Of a DNA stretch of 5,507 nucleotides, positions 1-5,507 are shown piece by piece. This DNA is from Actinomycetota bacterium (GTDB taxonomy: Bacteria; Actinomycetota; Coriobacteriia; Anaerosomatales; Anaerosomataceae). The notes beneath the pieces were generated by a model. It saw only the letters and a list, made by a program, of their open reading frames with translations, was not told where the DNA came from and ran no database searches. Numbering within the stretch: the stretch's first letter is position 1; each line of letters begins with the position of its first letter. The translations under genes were made by a program, and so were the position numbers. Where the stretch lies: the NCBI GenBank assembly GCA_011372845.1, contig DSAI01000163.1, forward strand, positions 1 through 5,507, given 5' to 3'.

Positions 1-508
1 GCAGCAGGAGTCTGGTGTCGAGGGTTCGATCAGCCACCTCTACGATCTGCACTTCGTGGACGCGCAGACAGGGTGGGCCGTTGGATGGGACGGTGACGGA
101 GCGATCGTTGCCACCACTGATGGCGGGGAGACATGGAACCGCCAGGACCCCACCGTTGAGTTCCTGAGGGCGATCTTCTTCGCCGACGCGCAGAGCGGAT
201 GGGCCGTGGGTAGCAACGGCGCCGTTGCCACAACCGATGGAGGCCAGACGTGGGTAGCCCAGGATGCCGGACGCCGTGCGCTCGAGGACGTCTTCTTCAC
301 CGATGGCCGCAATGGGTGGGCCGTGGGCGCCGGGAGCATCGTCCTCTCAACGGCTGACGGAGGCGTCAGCTGGAACCAGGAGCGCGATGGCGGTGCAGGA
401 ACGCCGACCCTCTACGGGGTGCATTTCCTGGATGACGAGCATGGTTGGGTCGTCGGTGACGATGGCGTGATCCTTCACTTCGGACTCCCGGAAGGGGTGG
501 ATGGATAG
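1..508 (+). CDS. Ycf48/BNR-like beta-propeller protein, 3' part only
   Basis: The reading frame is open from base 2 (the upstream part lies outside the window) to TAG at 506-508, giving 168 visible residues. It is built of repeats of about 40 residues starting near 38, 161, 278 and 410. Each carries a core like F-x-D-A-x-x-G-W-A-V-G, then a T-x-D-G-G-x-x-W turn. The first visible residues (QQESG) look like the end of an earlier blade. This pattern belongs to the PSII-assembly-factor Ycf48/BNR-type propeller family, which in non-photosynthetic bacteria is mostly found in exported proteins of unknown ligand. The last blade ends in LHFGLPEGVDG with no wall-binding domain, unlike the gene downstream. 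An internal ATG at 56 lies inside a blade and is not a credible start. The number of blades, a signal peptide and the true start cannot be seen. Ligand and role are unknown. Confidence 0.85.
   Translation, partial: QQESGVEGSISHLYDLHFVDAQTGWAVGWDGDGAIVATTDGGETWNRQDPTVEFLRAIFFADAQSGWAVGSNGAVATTDGGQTWVAQDAGRRALEDVFFTDGRNGWAVGAGSIVLSTADGGVSWNQERDGGAGTPTLYGVHFLDDEHGWVVGDDGVILHFGLPEGVDG
38..478 (+). repeat. Four in-frame propeller-blade repeats
   Basis: Repeat units begin near 38, 161, 278 and 410, with spacings of 123, 117 and 132 nt. Each encodes the F-x-D-x-x-x-G-W-x-V-G core; the first three continue to a D-G-G-x-x-W turn, and the last stops before that turn. They are protein repeats, not a mobile or CRISPR-type array, and the units have diverged in DNA sequence. 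Confidence 0.8.
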
Positions 509-564
509 ACGGCATGAGCGGGACGGGTCGGCGGAACAGAGGACGCGGCTGCGTGCTGTGTCAC

Positions 565-570
565 AAGGAG
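565..570 (+). promoter_or_regulatory. Ribosome binding site AAGGAG deciding the start at 579
   Basis: AAGGAG at 565-570 lies 8 nt before the ATG at 579 but only 2 nt before the in-frame ATG at 573. The spacing favours 579 as the start of the signal-peptide-bearing reading frame. This matters because it shows that translation was meant to enter upstream of the in-frame TGA at 696. No comparable site precedes the GTG at 702. Confidence 0.75.
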
Positions 571-578
571 AGATGATC

Positions 579-698
579 ATGGTTGGATCCAGACTGAGAA
601 GGACGATAGGACTGTGGTTGTCGGCGGTGCTGGTGCTGACGTTGACGGGGCTCCCGGCTGCGCATGCGGTTGTAGACCCCGATCCGCTGGATGTGTGA
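579..698 (+). pseudogene. Signal-peptide fragment of the surface propeller gene, cut off by TGA
   Basis: From ATG 579 (8 nt after AAGGAG) the frame encodes 39 residues and then TGA at 696-698. The peptide is a textbook Sec signal: a basic start (MVGSRLRRT), a hydrophobic core (about residues 10-26, rich in L, V, A) and an A-x-A type cleavage site at PAAHA, followed by VVDPDPLDV. The frame continues without shift past the TGA into the propeller and CWB2 protein. The fragment is therefore best read as the 5' end of one gene interrupted by a single codon, not as an independent small gene. A free 39-residue exported peptide is possible but has nothing else in its favour. Confidence 0.75.
696..698 (+). 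other. In-frame TGA between signal peptide and mature protein
   Basis: TGA is codon 40 of the frame that starts at 579, in the context D-V-stop-A-V-G-W-S-L-Q. Upstream and downstream are in the same frame, so one base change (for example TGG to TGA, giving D-V-W-A-V-G) explains it. No other in-frame TGA is seen in the genes here, and Trp is encoded by TGG throughout, so a general TGA reassignment is not supported. Confidence 0.85.
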
Positions 699-701
699 GC
701 G

Positions 702-2543
702 GTGGGATGGTCCCTGCAGGACTCGGGACACACGGCCGACCTCCACAGCGTGTACTTCATCGACGAGAACACCGGATGGATGGCAGGCGCCAACGGCACG
801 CTCCGCAAGACCATCAACGGCGGTGCGAACTGGTTCGCTCAGAATCCCGGTACCTCGGTGTGGCTCTCAGGCGTGTTCTTCCTCGACGAGAGTACGGGGT
901 GGGTCGTGGGCGACGAGGGTACCATCCTGAAGTCCACCGACGGCGGGACCAGCTGGGCCGCGCAGACCTCGGGCACGACCAAGAAACTGTGGGGAGTGCA
1001 GTTCGTTGACGCGAACAACGGCTGGGCCATTGGCATCCCCGGCGGATACGGCCCACCGCCCCCCGGCGAGTACAGTCCGATCCTGCGGACCACCGATGGC
1101 GGCGAGACGTGGACGAACCACGGGAGTCTCGACCACCAGGTCCTGCAGACCATATTCTTCATCGATGCGGACAACGGCTGGGCCGCGGGCAACGACACCC
1201 TCGTACGGTCGATGGATGGCGGTGTCAACTGGGAAGACATCAGGCCGGACGAGACATCGCGGCTCTACTGGACGACCCACTTCGTTGACGAGAACATCGG
1301 ATGGGCCGTTGGCGGCGGTGGGCTCATCTTGCACACCACTGATGGGGGAGACAACTGGGTCTTCCAGGATTCCGGCGTCGCCACAGAACTCATCGACGTG
1401 CACTTCGTGGACGCCAACACCGGCTGGGTGGCGGGTAACGGTGGACTCATCCTCGCTACCAATGACGGTGGCGACACGTGGGTGGTCCAGCACAGCGGTG
1501 GGACGCGCTACATGCGCGATCTGTACTTCGTGGACGCGAACACAGGGTGGGGCGTTGGTGCCGACGGCCACACGGTGGCCTACCGGTGGCCGCTTCCTCC
1601 GGTGACGCCGCTTGAGGGCGATGATCGTTACGCCACGGCGGTGGACGTATCGAAGCGAGTGTTCCCCATAAGCGCTGAGACTGTGGTGATCGCCACGGGC
1701 GCCAACTGGCCGGATGCTCTCGGCGGCACCGCGCTTGCGGGGGCGCTCAACGGCCCCGTTCTGCTCGTGGGCACCAACGTCGTTCCCTCGGTCGTGTCTC
1801 AGGAGATCGATCGCCTTGGTGCGACCAACGCGATCATCCTCGGCGGCACGTCGGCGGTCGGGGCCGAGGTGGAGACTGCCCTCAAGACGCAGCTCGGCTC
1901 AGACAACGTAGAGCGCATCAAGGGGAACGACAGGTACGAGACCGCCAACGCTGTGGCGTTGCGGGTGATCGCGGAACTCGGCGAGGACTACGACGGTATG
2001 GCGTTCGTGGCCACGGGCGCGGACTTCCCCGACGCCCTGGCCGCCGCCCCGCTTGCAGCACGGCAGCACTGGCCGCTGTTCCTGGCACACCCGGTGAACG
2101 GTCTCACCGCTGCCACGAAGGCCGCCATGGCCGATGTGACGGATGCTGCGGTGCTTGGCGGTGATGCGGTCGTTTCGGCGGACGTGGAGGCGCAGCTGAG
2201 GGCTGATCTACCCGGCACCGTGGACCGCTTGTGGGGCGCCGATCGGTACGCCACCGCAGTAGCGGTCGCCACGTACGCAGTGGGCAACGCAGGTCATGAC
2301 TGGGACCGGGTGGGTGTCACCACCGGGATGAACTTCCCGGATGCCCTGGCAGGTGGTGTCGCGCAGGGCAAGATGAACTCCGTCATGCTGCTCACGGCAC
2401 CGGACACGCTCAGCTCGACGCCTGCGGCGGCTCTTGCGGCGAACAAGGCTGAGATCGACAGCGTCACGTTCTTCGGCGGTGCGAACGCGGTTGTGCCGAG
2501 CGTGAGGAGCGCGGTACTCGCAGCAGCTGGCGTGACGCCGTAG
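702..2543 (+). CDS. Surface protein: seven-bladed Ycf48/BNR-like propeller plus three CWB2 repeats
   Basis: The readable body is 613 codons from GTG 702 to TAG 2541-2543. The intended gene very likely starts at 579 (654 codons, codon 40 being TGA). Counting from 579, residues 42-344 are seven blades with F-V-D-x-N-T-G-W cores and D-G-G-x-x-W turns. The first residues (GWSLQDSG) supply the strand that the incomplete last blade lacks, as in velcro closure of a propeller. Residues from about 347, 449 and 553 start three CWB2 (cell wall binding repeat 2) units, each opening G-x-D-R-Y-x-T-A and carrying F/W-P-D-A-L and L-G-G or F-G-G motifs. In Clostridioides difficile, triple CWB2 modules bind anionic wall polymers non-covalently. 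Here the inference is a propeller displayed at the wall. Starting at 702 would leave no signal peptide and has no good ribosome binding site. Ligand unknown; there is no catalytic motif. Confidence 0.88.
   Translation: MGWSLQDSGHTADLHSVYFIDENTGWMAGANGTLRKTINGGANWFAQNPGTSVWLSGVFFLDESTGWVVGDEGTILKSTDGGTSWAAQTSGTTKKLWGVQFVDANNGWAIGIPGGYGPPPPGEYSPILRTTDGGETWTNHGSLDHQVLQTIFFIDADNGWAAGNDTLVRSMDGGVNWEDIRPDETSRLYWTTHFVDENIGWAVGGGGLILHTTDGGDNWVFQDSGVATELIDVHFVDANTGWVAGNGGLILATNDGGDTWVVQHSGGTRYMRDLYFVDANTGWGVGADGHTVAYRWPLPPVTPLEGDDRYATAVDVSKRVFPISAETVVIATGANWPDALGGTALAGALNGPVLLVGTNVVPSVVSQEIDRLGATNAIILGGTSAVGAEVETALKTQLGSDNVERIKGNDRYETANAVALRVIAELGEDYDGMAFVATGADFPDALAAAPLAARQHWPLFLAHPVNGLTAATKAAMADVTDAAVLGGDAVVSADVEAQLRADLPGTVDRLWGADRYATAVAVATYAVGNAGHDWDRVGVTTGMNFPDALAGGVAQGKMNSVMLLTAPDTLSSTPAAALAANKAEIDSVTFFGGANAVVPSVRSAVLAAAGVTP
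741..1589 (+). repeat. Seven propeller-blade repeats, 123-nt period
   Basis: Units start near 741, 861, 984, 1140, 1263, 1386 and 1509. The spacings are 120, 123, 156, 123, 123 and 123 nt, so the period is 41 residues except for unit 3. That unit has an insert of about 11 residues rich in Gly and Pro (GGYGPPPPGEY). Unit 7 ends early at AYRW, before the proline-rich linker (PLPPVTP) to the CWB2 part. Seven units match the usual blade number of Ycf48. Confidence 0.85.
1617..2540 (+). repeat. Three CWB2 cell-wall-binding repeats
   Basis: Three units of about 102-104 residues start near 1617 (GDDRYATA), 1923 (GNDRYETA) and 2235 (GADRYATA). Each then has an A-T-G or T-T-G stretch followed by N-W/D-F/N-F-P-D-A-L, a hydrophobic strand (PVLLV, PLFLA, VMLLT) and an L-G-G or F-G-G before a V-x-x-x-V helix. 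The hydrophobic strand corresponds to the I-L-L motif position known from C. difficile CWB2. Three copies is the usual functional set, and the protein ends right after the third. Confidence 0.88.
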
Positions 2544-2574
2544 GTTCGTCCACTGCAACGTGTGGATAGTCCCG

Positions 2575-2610
2575 AAGGGCCCGTCTTCCGAACCAGGAGG
2601 GCGGGTCCTT
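2575..2610 (+). terminator. 15-bp hairpin after the surface-protein gene, probable terminator
   Basis: The arms 2575-2589 (AAGGGCCCGTCTTCC) and 2596-2610 (GGAGGGCGGGTCCTT) pair over all 15 positions, with three G-U wobbles, around the 6-nt loop GAACCA. The wobbles pair only in + strand RNA, which agrees with the direction of the gene ending 32 nt upstream. No run of T follows (TTGGCCTTG). It would therefore be a U-poor terminator or a 3'-end-protecting hairpin, both common in high-GC genomes. Confidence 0.6.
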
Positions 2611-2714
2611 GGCCTTGTCCGCCCGCCGCGTGCTGTGACGCGCCCCGCCTGTCCCACGCGCACATCGCGAACCGGAAACCCCCGATTCCCAAACCGTTGT
2701 GGACTGCCTGACCG

Positions 2715-3692
2715 GTGCGGCCGACACTGGGTCTCGTGTCGTACCGAGTGCGCATATCCCAACTGCTCGGCTACCCGTTGCTCTGGGTGGCCGCTGCCGC
2801 GATCCTCGCGCTGGCGGGAGCCTCTCCCGCACTCGCGCTGCTTGTCGGCCTGTCGGCCGGAATGCTGGTGGGCGCGCCGGAGAGGCTGCAGCCCGCGCGG
2901 TGGTCGAAGCAGCTCCTCCAGGCATCGGTCGTGCTGCTCGGCTTCGGCATGCAGATCGGAGCCGTCGCCCGGGTGGGCGTGTCCTCGGCAGGAATGACCC
3001 TCTTCACCGTGGCGGTCACGCTCGCACTGGCGACCGTGATGGGCCGGTGGCTGCGCGTGGACGCCGAGGCACGCACGCTCATCGGGTCGGGCACCGCTAT
3101 CTGCGGTGGCAGCGCCATCGCCGCTGTGGCTCCCGCGATCGGCGCTTCGCCCGTCTCAACGGCGGTGGCGCTCTCGGTGGTCTTCGTCCTCAATGGTGTG
3201 GCGCTCTTCATGTTCCCGTGGGTCGGGCATCTGCTGGGCATGACCCAGCAGCAGTTCGGGGTGTGGGCAGCGATCGCGATCCACGACACCAGCAGTGTGG
3301 TGGGGGCGGCGTCGGCGTACGGGGCGGAGGCCCTGGGCATCGCCACCGTGGTGAAGCTCACCCGCGCGCTATGGATCGCGCCGGTGGCGTTCGTTCTGGC
3401 GCGACTCCACGGTGGCGCGGCGAAGGGGCTCAAGATCCAGCCGTTCCTCATCGGCTTCGTGGCCGCCTCGGTCGTCGCCTGGCTCGTGCCCGCGCCGGGG
3501 CTGTGGAGCACGCTCGCATCGCTGGGAAAGACGCTGATGGCCCCCACGCTCTTCCTGGCGGGCGCGACCCTCACGCCGGATTCCCTTCGCACGGCCGGCG
3601 CACGCCCGCTGCTCCTCGGCGTTGCGCTGTGGGTCGTGGTGTCAGTGACGACAGCGGCGCTCGTGCTTGGCGGCGTACTGCACGTAGGGTAG
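2715..3692 (+). CDS. YeiH/UPF0324 family membrane protein (putative sulfate exporter family)
   Basis: This is a 325-residue polytopic membrane protein with about ten hydrophobic segments. Family hallmarks are visible: G-T-A-I-C-G-G-S-A-I-A-A at residues 126-137, I-H-D-T-S-S-V-V-G-A-A at 189-199, and K-L-T-R-A-L-W-I-A-P at 214-223. Length and motifs match the YeiH/UPF0324 family (Pfam Cons_hypoth698), which is annotated as putative sulfate exporters mainly from work on related proteins in sulfonate-degrading bacteria. The substrate here is unproven. The frame closes upstream at TGA 2709-2711, so GTG 2715 is the earliest start; in-frame GTGs at 2736 and 2748 are alternatives, and none has a convincing ribosome binding site. 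The stop is TAG followed at once by an in-frame TGA. No LysR-type regulator, which often sits beside yeiH, is in view, and no sulfur-metabolism gene is nearby. Confidence 0.88.
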   Translation: MRPTLGLVSYRVRISQLLGYPLLWVAAAAILALAGASPALALLVGLSAGMLVGAPERLQPARWSKQLLQASVVLLGFGMQIGAVARVGVSSAGMTLFTVAVTLALATVMGRWLRVDAEARTLIGSGTAICGGSAIAAVAPAIGASPVSTAVALSVVFVLNGVALFMFPWVGHLLGMTQQQFGVWAAIAIHDTSSVVGAASAYGAEALGIATVVKLTRALWIAPVAFVLARLHGGAAKGLKIQPFLIGFVAASVVAWLVPAPGLWSTLASLGKTLMAPTLFLAGATLTPDSLRTAGARPLLLGVALWVVVSVTTAALVLGGVLHVG

Positions 3693-3725
3693 TGACGCCC
3701 TCGCAGCCTGGCTGCACCTGCCTGT

Positions 3726-3754
3726 TCGACATACCTTGTACCGCTATGTATAAT
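3726..3754 (+). promoter_or_regulatory. Sigma-70-type promoter of the padR operon
   Basis: TCGACA at 3726-3731 (5 of 6 to the -35 consensus) and TATAAT at 3749-3754 (a perfect -10) are separated by exactly 17 nt. Transcription would start near 3761, about 46 nt before the ATG at 3807. The stretch is clearly more AT-rich than its surroundings. It lies between the stop of the membrane protein at 3692 and the padR gene, so it should drive padR and the overlapping gene after it. Confidence 0.72.
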
Positions 3755-3766
3755 GCTGCAAGGTAT
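3731..3766. promoter_or_regulatory. Inverted repeat around the -10 box, candidate PadR operator
   Basis: ATACCTTGTA (3731-3740) and TGCAAGGTAT (3757-3766) are reverse complements at 9 of 10 positions, with a perfect 8-nt core. The dyad brackets the TATAAT and reaches the expected transcription start, so a bound dimer or dimer pair would block RNA polymerase. PadR proteins commonly repress their own promoter by binding dyads there; that this site is PadR's is inference. Half-site centres lie 26 bp apart, wider than a single compact site, so the true half-sites might be only part of this repeat. Confidence 0.55.
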
Positions 3767-3806
3767 AGTTCTGTCGCGCTGGCGGCACCAAACACAAGGT
3801 GAGCCC

Positions 3807-4205
3807 ATGGAGATCAACAAGGACCTCGTGGCGGCGTCATCCACACCGATCGTCCTCGCCATACTGGCCGAGGGCGACAGCTACGGCTACGCGATCCTGC
3901 AGCGTGTGAAGGAGCTTTCCGGCGGACGCCTCGAGTGGACCGACGGCATGCTCTACCCGGTGCTGCACCGGCTCTTGCGTCTCGGTCTCGCCGAGGCACG
4001 CTGGGAGGTGGCCGAGTCCGGCCGCCGCCGCAAGTACTACCGGATCACTGCCGACGGCCGGACGCATCTCGCCGAGCAGTGGCGGCAGTGGCAGGCCGTG
4101 GATGCCACGCTGCGGGGGATCTGGGATGCGCGCGCGGACACTGCGTGCAGGCCCGGCACGGCCGGCCTGCCGGCGATCTTCACAGGGAGCGTGACCTATG
4201 CATAG
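3807..4205 (+). CDS. PadR-family transcriptional repressor
   Basis: This is a 132-residue winged-helix regulator. The start at ATG 3807 follows AAGGTGAG (3796-3803). An in-frame ATG at 3753 is ruled out because it lies inside the -10 box, upstream of the likely transcription start. Typical PadR landmarks are present: the L-A-E-G-x-S-Y-G-Y segment (residues 20-28), the recognition region L-E-W-T-D-G-M-L-Y-P-V-L-H-R-L (42-56), the wing with G-R-R-R-K-Y-Y-R-I-T (72-81), and a C-terminal helix (about 86-108) used for dimerisation in the family. It ends in a tail of about 20 residues without helix character that overlaps the next gene by 8 nt. PadR proteins are usually repressors released by a ligand or by a partner protein. 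Here the partner is probably the co-transcribed membrane protein, and the dyad at 3731-3766 suggests autoregulation. The ligand is unknown. Confidence 0.9.
   Translation: MEINKDLVAASSTPIVLAILAEGDSYGYAILQRVKELSGGRLEWTDGMLYPVLHRLLRLGLAEARWEVAESGRRRKYYRITADGRTHLAEQWRQWQAVDATLRGIWDARADTACRPGTAGLPAIFTGSVTYA
4184..4189 (+). promoter_or_regulatory. Ribosome binding site for the membrane-protein gene, inside padR
   Basis: AGGGAG at 4184-4189 lies 8 nt before ATG 4198, within the last codons of padR. It supports a start that overlaps the padR stop (4203-4205) and therefore coupled translation of the two proteins. Confidence 0.65.
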
Positions 4206-5507
4206 CGATGACCTCAACGCGCGTCTCGAGGAGCGCATAGCCGAGTGGCGGACCTACCTGCTGGGGCGTCAGGCGATCCATTCCGTGGATGTCGCCGAGC
4301 TGGAGGACCACTTGCGGGAGCAGATCGACGGGCTCACGGAAGCGGGGCTTGACGCTGACGAGGCGTTCCTGGTGGCCGTGAAACGTATGGGCGACCTTGA
4401 CACGCTTTCCGCCGAGTTCGCCCGCGAGCACTCCGAGCGCTTATGGAAGCAACTCGTCACTCCGGGCGCGGACACTCGTGATGTGGACGCCGGGGCCCGG
4501 AAGGAGGGCGTCGTCGCGGTGGCGCTGGCGGTTCTCGCCGCGCTGCTCATCAAGCTGCCGGCGCTCTTCGGGCTAGACTTCGCCGATGACGGGGCGTTCT
4601 ACGCCCGCAATCTCAGCTTCTTCGTGCTCCCCGTGCTCACCGGCTACTTCGCCTGGAAGCGCGGCCTTCTCGGCTCGGCCATGCTGCGCCGGTTGGGCGT
4701 CGCATTCGTGGGCGCGGCGGTGTTCGCCAACGTCTACCCGTTCGAGCCTAGAGGCTCCACCGAGGCGCTCACTGCGCTCCACCTGCCGATCGCGTTGTGG
4801 ATCGCGGTGGTGGGGGTGGCCTACGCGGGCAGCCGGTGGCGCGAGGCAGCCGGAAGGATGGACTTCATCCGTTTCTCGGGGGAGCTCTTCATCTACTACG
4901 TGCTGATAGCCCTCGGCGGCGGGGTGCTGATGGGGTTCTCGGCACTGATCTTCCAGGCCATCGGGGTGGATATCGAGCCGATCTTCGAGTCGTGGATCCT
5001 GCCCTGCGGAGCGGCGGGCGCGGTCGTGGTGGCTTCGTGGCTCGTGGAAGCCAAGAAGAGCGTGATCGAGAACATGGCGCCGGTGCTCACCCGGCTGTTC
5101 ACGCCGCTCTTCGCGATCGTGTTGCTCACGTTCCTCGGCACGATGGTGTGGACGGGGGCGGGCATCAACATCGAGCGCGAGGTGCTGATCGCGTTCGACC
5201 TGCTCCTGGTGCTCGTGCTCGCGCTGCTCCTGTACTCCATCTCGGCGCGTGATCCGCAGTCCGCTCCGGGTGTCTTCGATATCGTGCAGGTGGTGCTGGT
5301 CCTGAGCGCGCTCGCGGCCGACGCCGTGGCGCTCCAGGCGATCGGAGCGCGCGTCTCCGAGTTCGGCCTCACGCCCAATCGTGTGGCGGCGCTCGGCATG
5401 AACGTGATCCTTCTCGTGAACCTGACATGGTCGGCCGTGCTCTACCTGCGCTTCCTCGGCAAGCGCGGCGGCTTCCTCGCGATCGAGCGGTGGCAGACGG
5501 GCTACGC
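4198..5507 (+). CDS. PadR-associated polytopic membrane protein with N-terminal HAAS/permease-prefix-like domain, 3' end missing
   Basis: The frame is open from ATG 4198 to the window end: 436 codons with no stop. Residues 1-83 are soluble, helical and charged, with L-E-D-H-L-R-E-Q-I-D (35-44), then G-L-D-A-D-E-A-F (50-57) and R-M-G-D-L-D-T-L-S-A-E-F (63-74). This matches the pattern of the HAAS/permease-prefix domain that sits beside PadR-like regulators. From residue 104 there are about ten hydrophobic segments (roughly 105-125, 137-155, 165-180, 192-212, 228-255, 265-282, 300-318, 328-346, 358-380, 398-418). The conserved-looking loops include F-I-R-F-S-G-E-L-F-I-Y-Y-V and E-N-M-A-P-V-L-T-R-L-F-T-P. 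The membrane part resembles DUF4153-type proteins, named from memory and less certain. No ATP-binding or catalytic motif is seen. It overlaps padR by 8 nt and should be co-expressed. A sensor or permease role is inference. Confidence 0.85.
   Translation, partial: MHSDDLNARLEERIAEWRTYLLGRQAIHSVDVAELEDHLREQIDGLTEAGLDADEAFLVAVKRMGDLDTLSAEFAREHSERLWKQLVTPGADTRDVDAGARKEGVVAVALAVLAALLIKLPALFGLDFADDGAFYARNLSFFVLPVLTGYFAWKRGLLGSAMLRRLGVAFVGAAVFANVYPFEPRGSTEALTALHLPIALWIAVVGVAYAGSRWREAAGRMDFIRFSGELFIYYVLIALGGGVLMGFSALIFQAIGVDIEPIFESWILPCGAAGAVVVASWLVEAKKSVIENMAPVLTRLFTPLFAIVLLTFLGTMVWTGAGINIEREVLIAFDLLLVLVLALLLYSISARDPQSAPGVFDIVQVVLVLSALAADAVALQAIGARVSEFGLTPNRVAALGMNVILLVNLTWSAVLYLRFLGKRGGFLAIERWQTGY

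Noticed and set aside
696..698. TGA as selenocysteine or a reassigned sense codon
   Set aside because: The site lies in a variable stretch just after a signal peptide with no redox context, I recognised no SECIS-like hairpin immediately downstream, and no other in-frame TGA appears in the window's genes.
867..1571. Minus-strand frame of 234 codons opposite the propeller blades
   Set aside because: Its apparent repeats are the antisense of the blade repeats, and no ribosome binding site or family motif supports it.
38..1589. Regular about 123-nt repeats as a CRISPR-like or other DNA array
   Set aside because: The repeats keep reading frame and encode beta-propeller blades. The DNA units are diverged and there are no identical repeats separated by unique spacers.
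3703..3715. Small inverted repeat GCAGC-CTG-GCTGC after the YeiH-family gene as a terminator
   Set aside because: A 5-bp stem with a 3-nt loop and no T run is too weak and is expected by chance in GC-rich DNA.
2699..3802. Open + strand frame of 367 codons overlapping the YeiH-family gene
   Set aside because: It is rich in Arg and Gly with no domain pattern, and is a shifted reading of the membrane-protein gene.
2771..3862. Long open frame on the minus strand (363 codons) opposite the YeiH-family gene
   Set aside because: It mirrors the real gene in GC-rich DNA, runs through the padR promoter, and its protein is a low-complexity Ala/Thr/Pro/Ser mix with no recognisable motif. The + strand frame has clear family motifs.
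4150..4175. GC-rich palindromic stretch (CCGGC repeats) near the padR end
   Set aside because: It lies within coding sequence, forms only about 5 bp of stem, and fits ordinary GC-rich codon use.

Overview
The window looks like a chromosomal segment of a high-GC bacterium, by eye around 65% G+C. All five genes read on the + strand. CWB2 cell-wall-binding repeats, many GTG/GCG codons, and a PadR plus membrane-protein pair fit a Gram-positive such as a Coriobacteriia-like actinobacterium or a high-GC Firmicute. That placement is inference from gene families and composition, not from a marker gene.

Region 1 (1-2543) is a tandem pair of secreted, repeat-built proteins. The first gene enters from outside the window and ends at 508. 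It consists of Ycf48/BNR-like beta-propeller blades. The second (579-2543) begins with a good ribosome binding site and a signal peptide, followed by seven propeller blades and three CWB2 repeats. This suggests a propeller displayed on the cell surface and held by the wall-binding domain. An in-frame TGA at 696-698 separates the signal peptide from the rest. As written, the gene is either broken by one nonsense codon, read through, or carries a sequencing error. A strong 15-bp hairpin follows at 2575-2610.

Region 2 (2715-3692) is a YeiH/UPF0324-family membrane protein (putative sulfate exporter family), apparently a single-gene unit.

Region 3 (3726-5507) is a regulatory module. It has a well-formed sigma-70-type promoter with an inverted repeat around its -10 box, then a PadR-family repressor (3807-4205). 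Overlapping the repressor by 8 nt is a large polytopic membrane protein (4198 to beyond 5507), whose soluble N-terminus resembles the HAAS/permease-prefix domain found next to PadR regulators. The likely logic is an autoregulated operon in which PadR controls itself and the membrane protein, and the N-terminal helical domain may communicate with PadR.

I saw no tRNA, rRNA, CRISPR array, insertion sequence or attachment site. No stretch over 300 bases lacks a gene.
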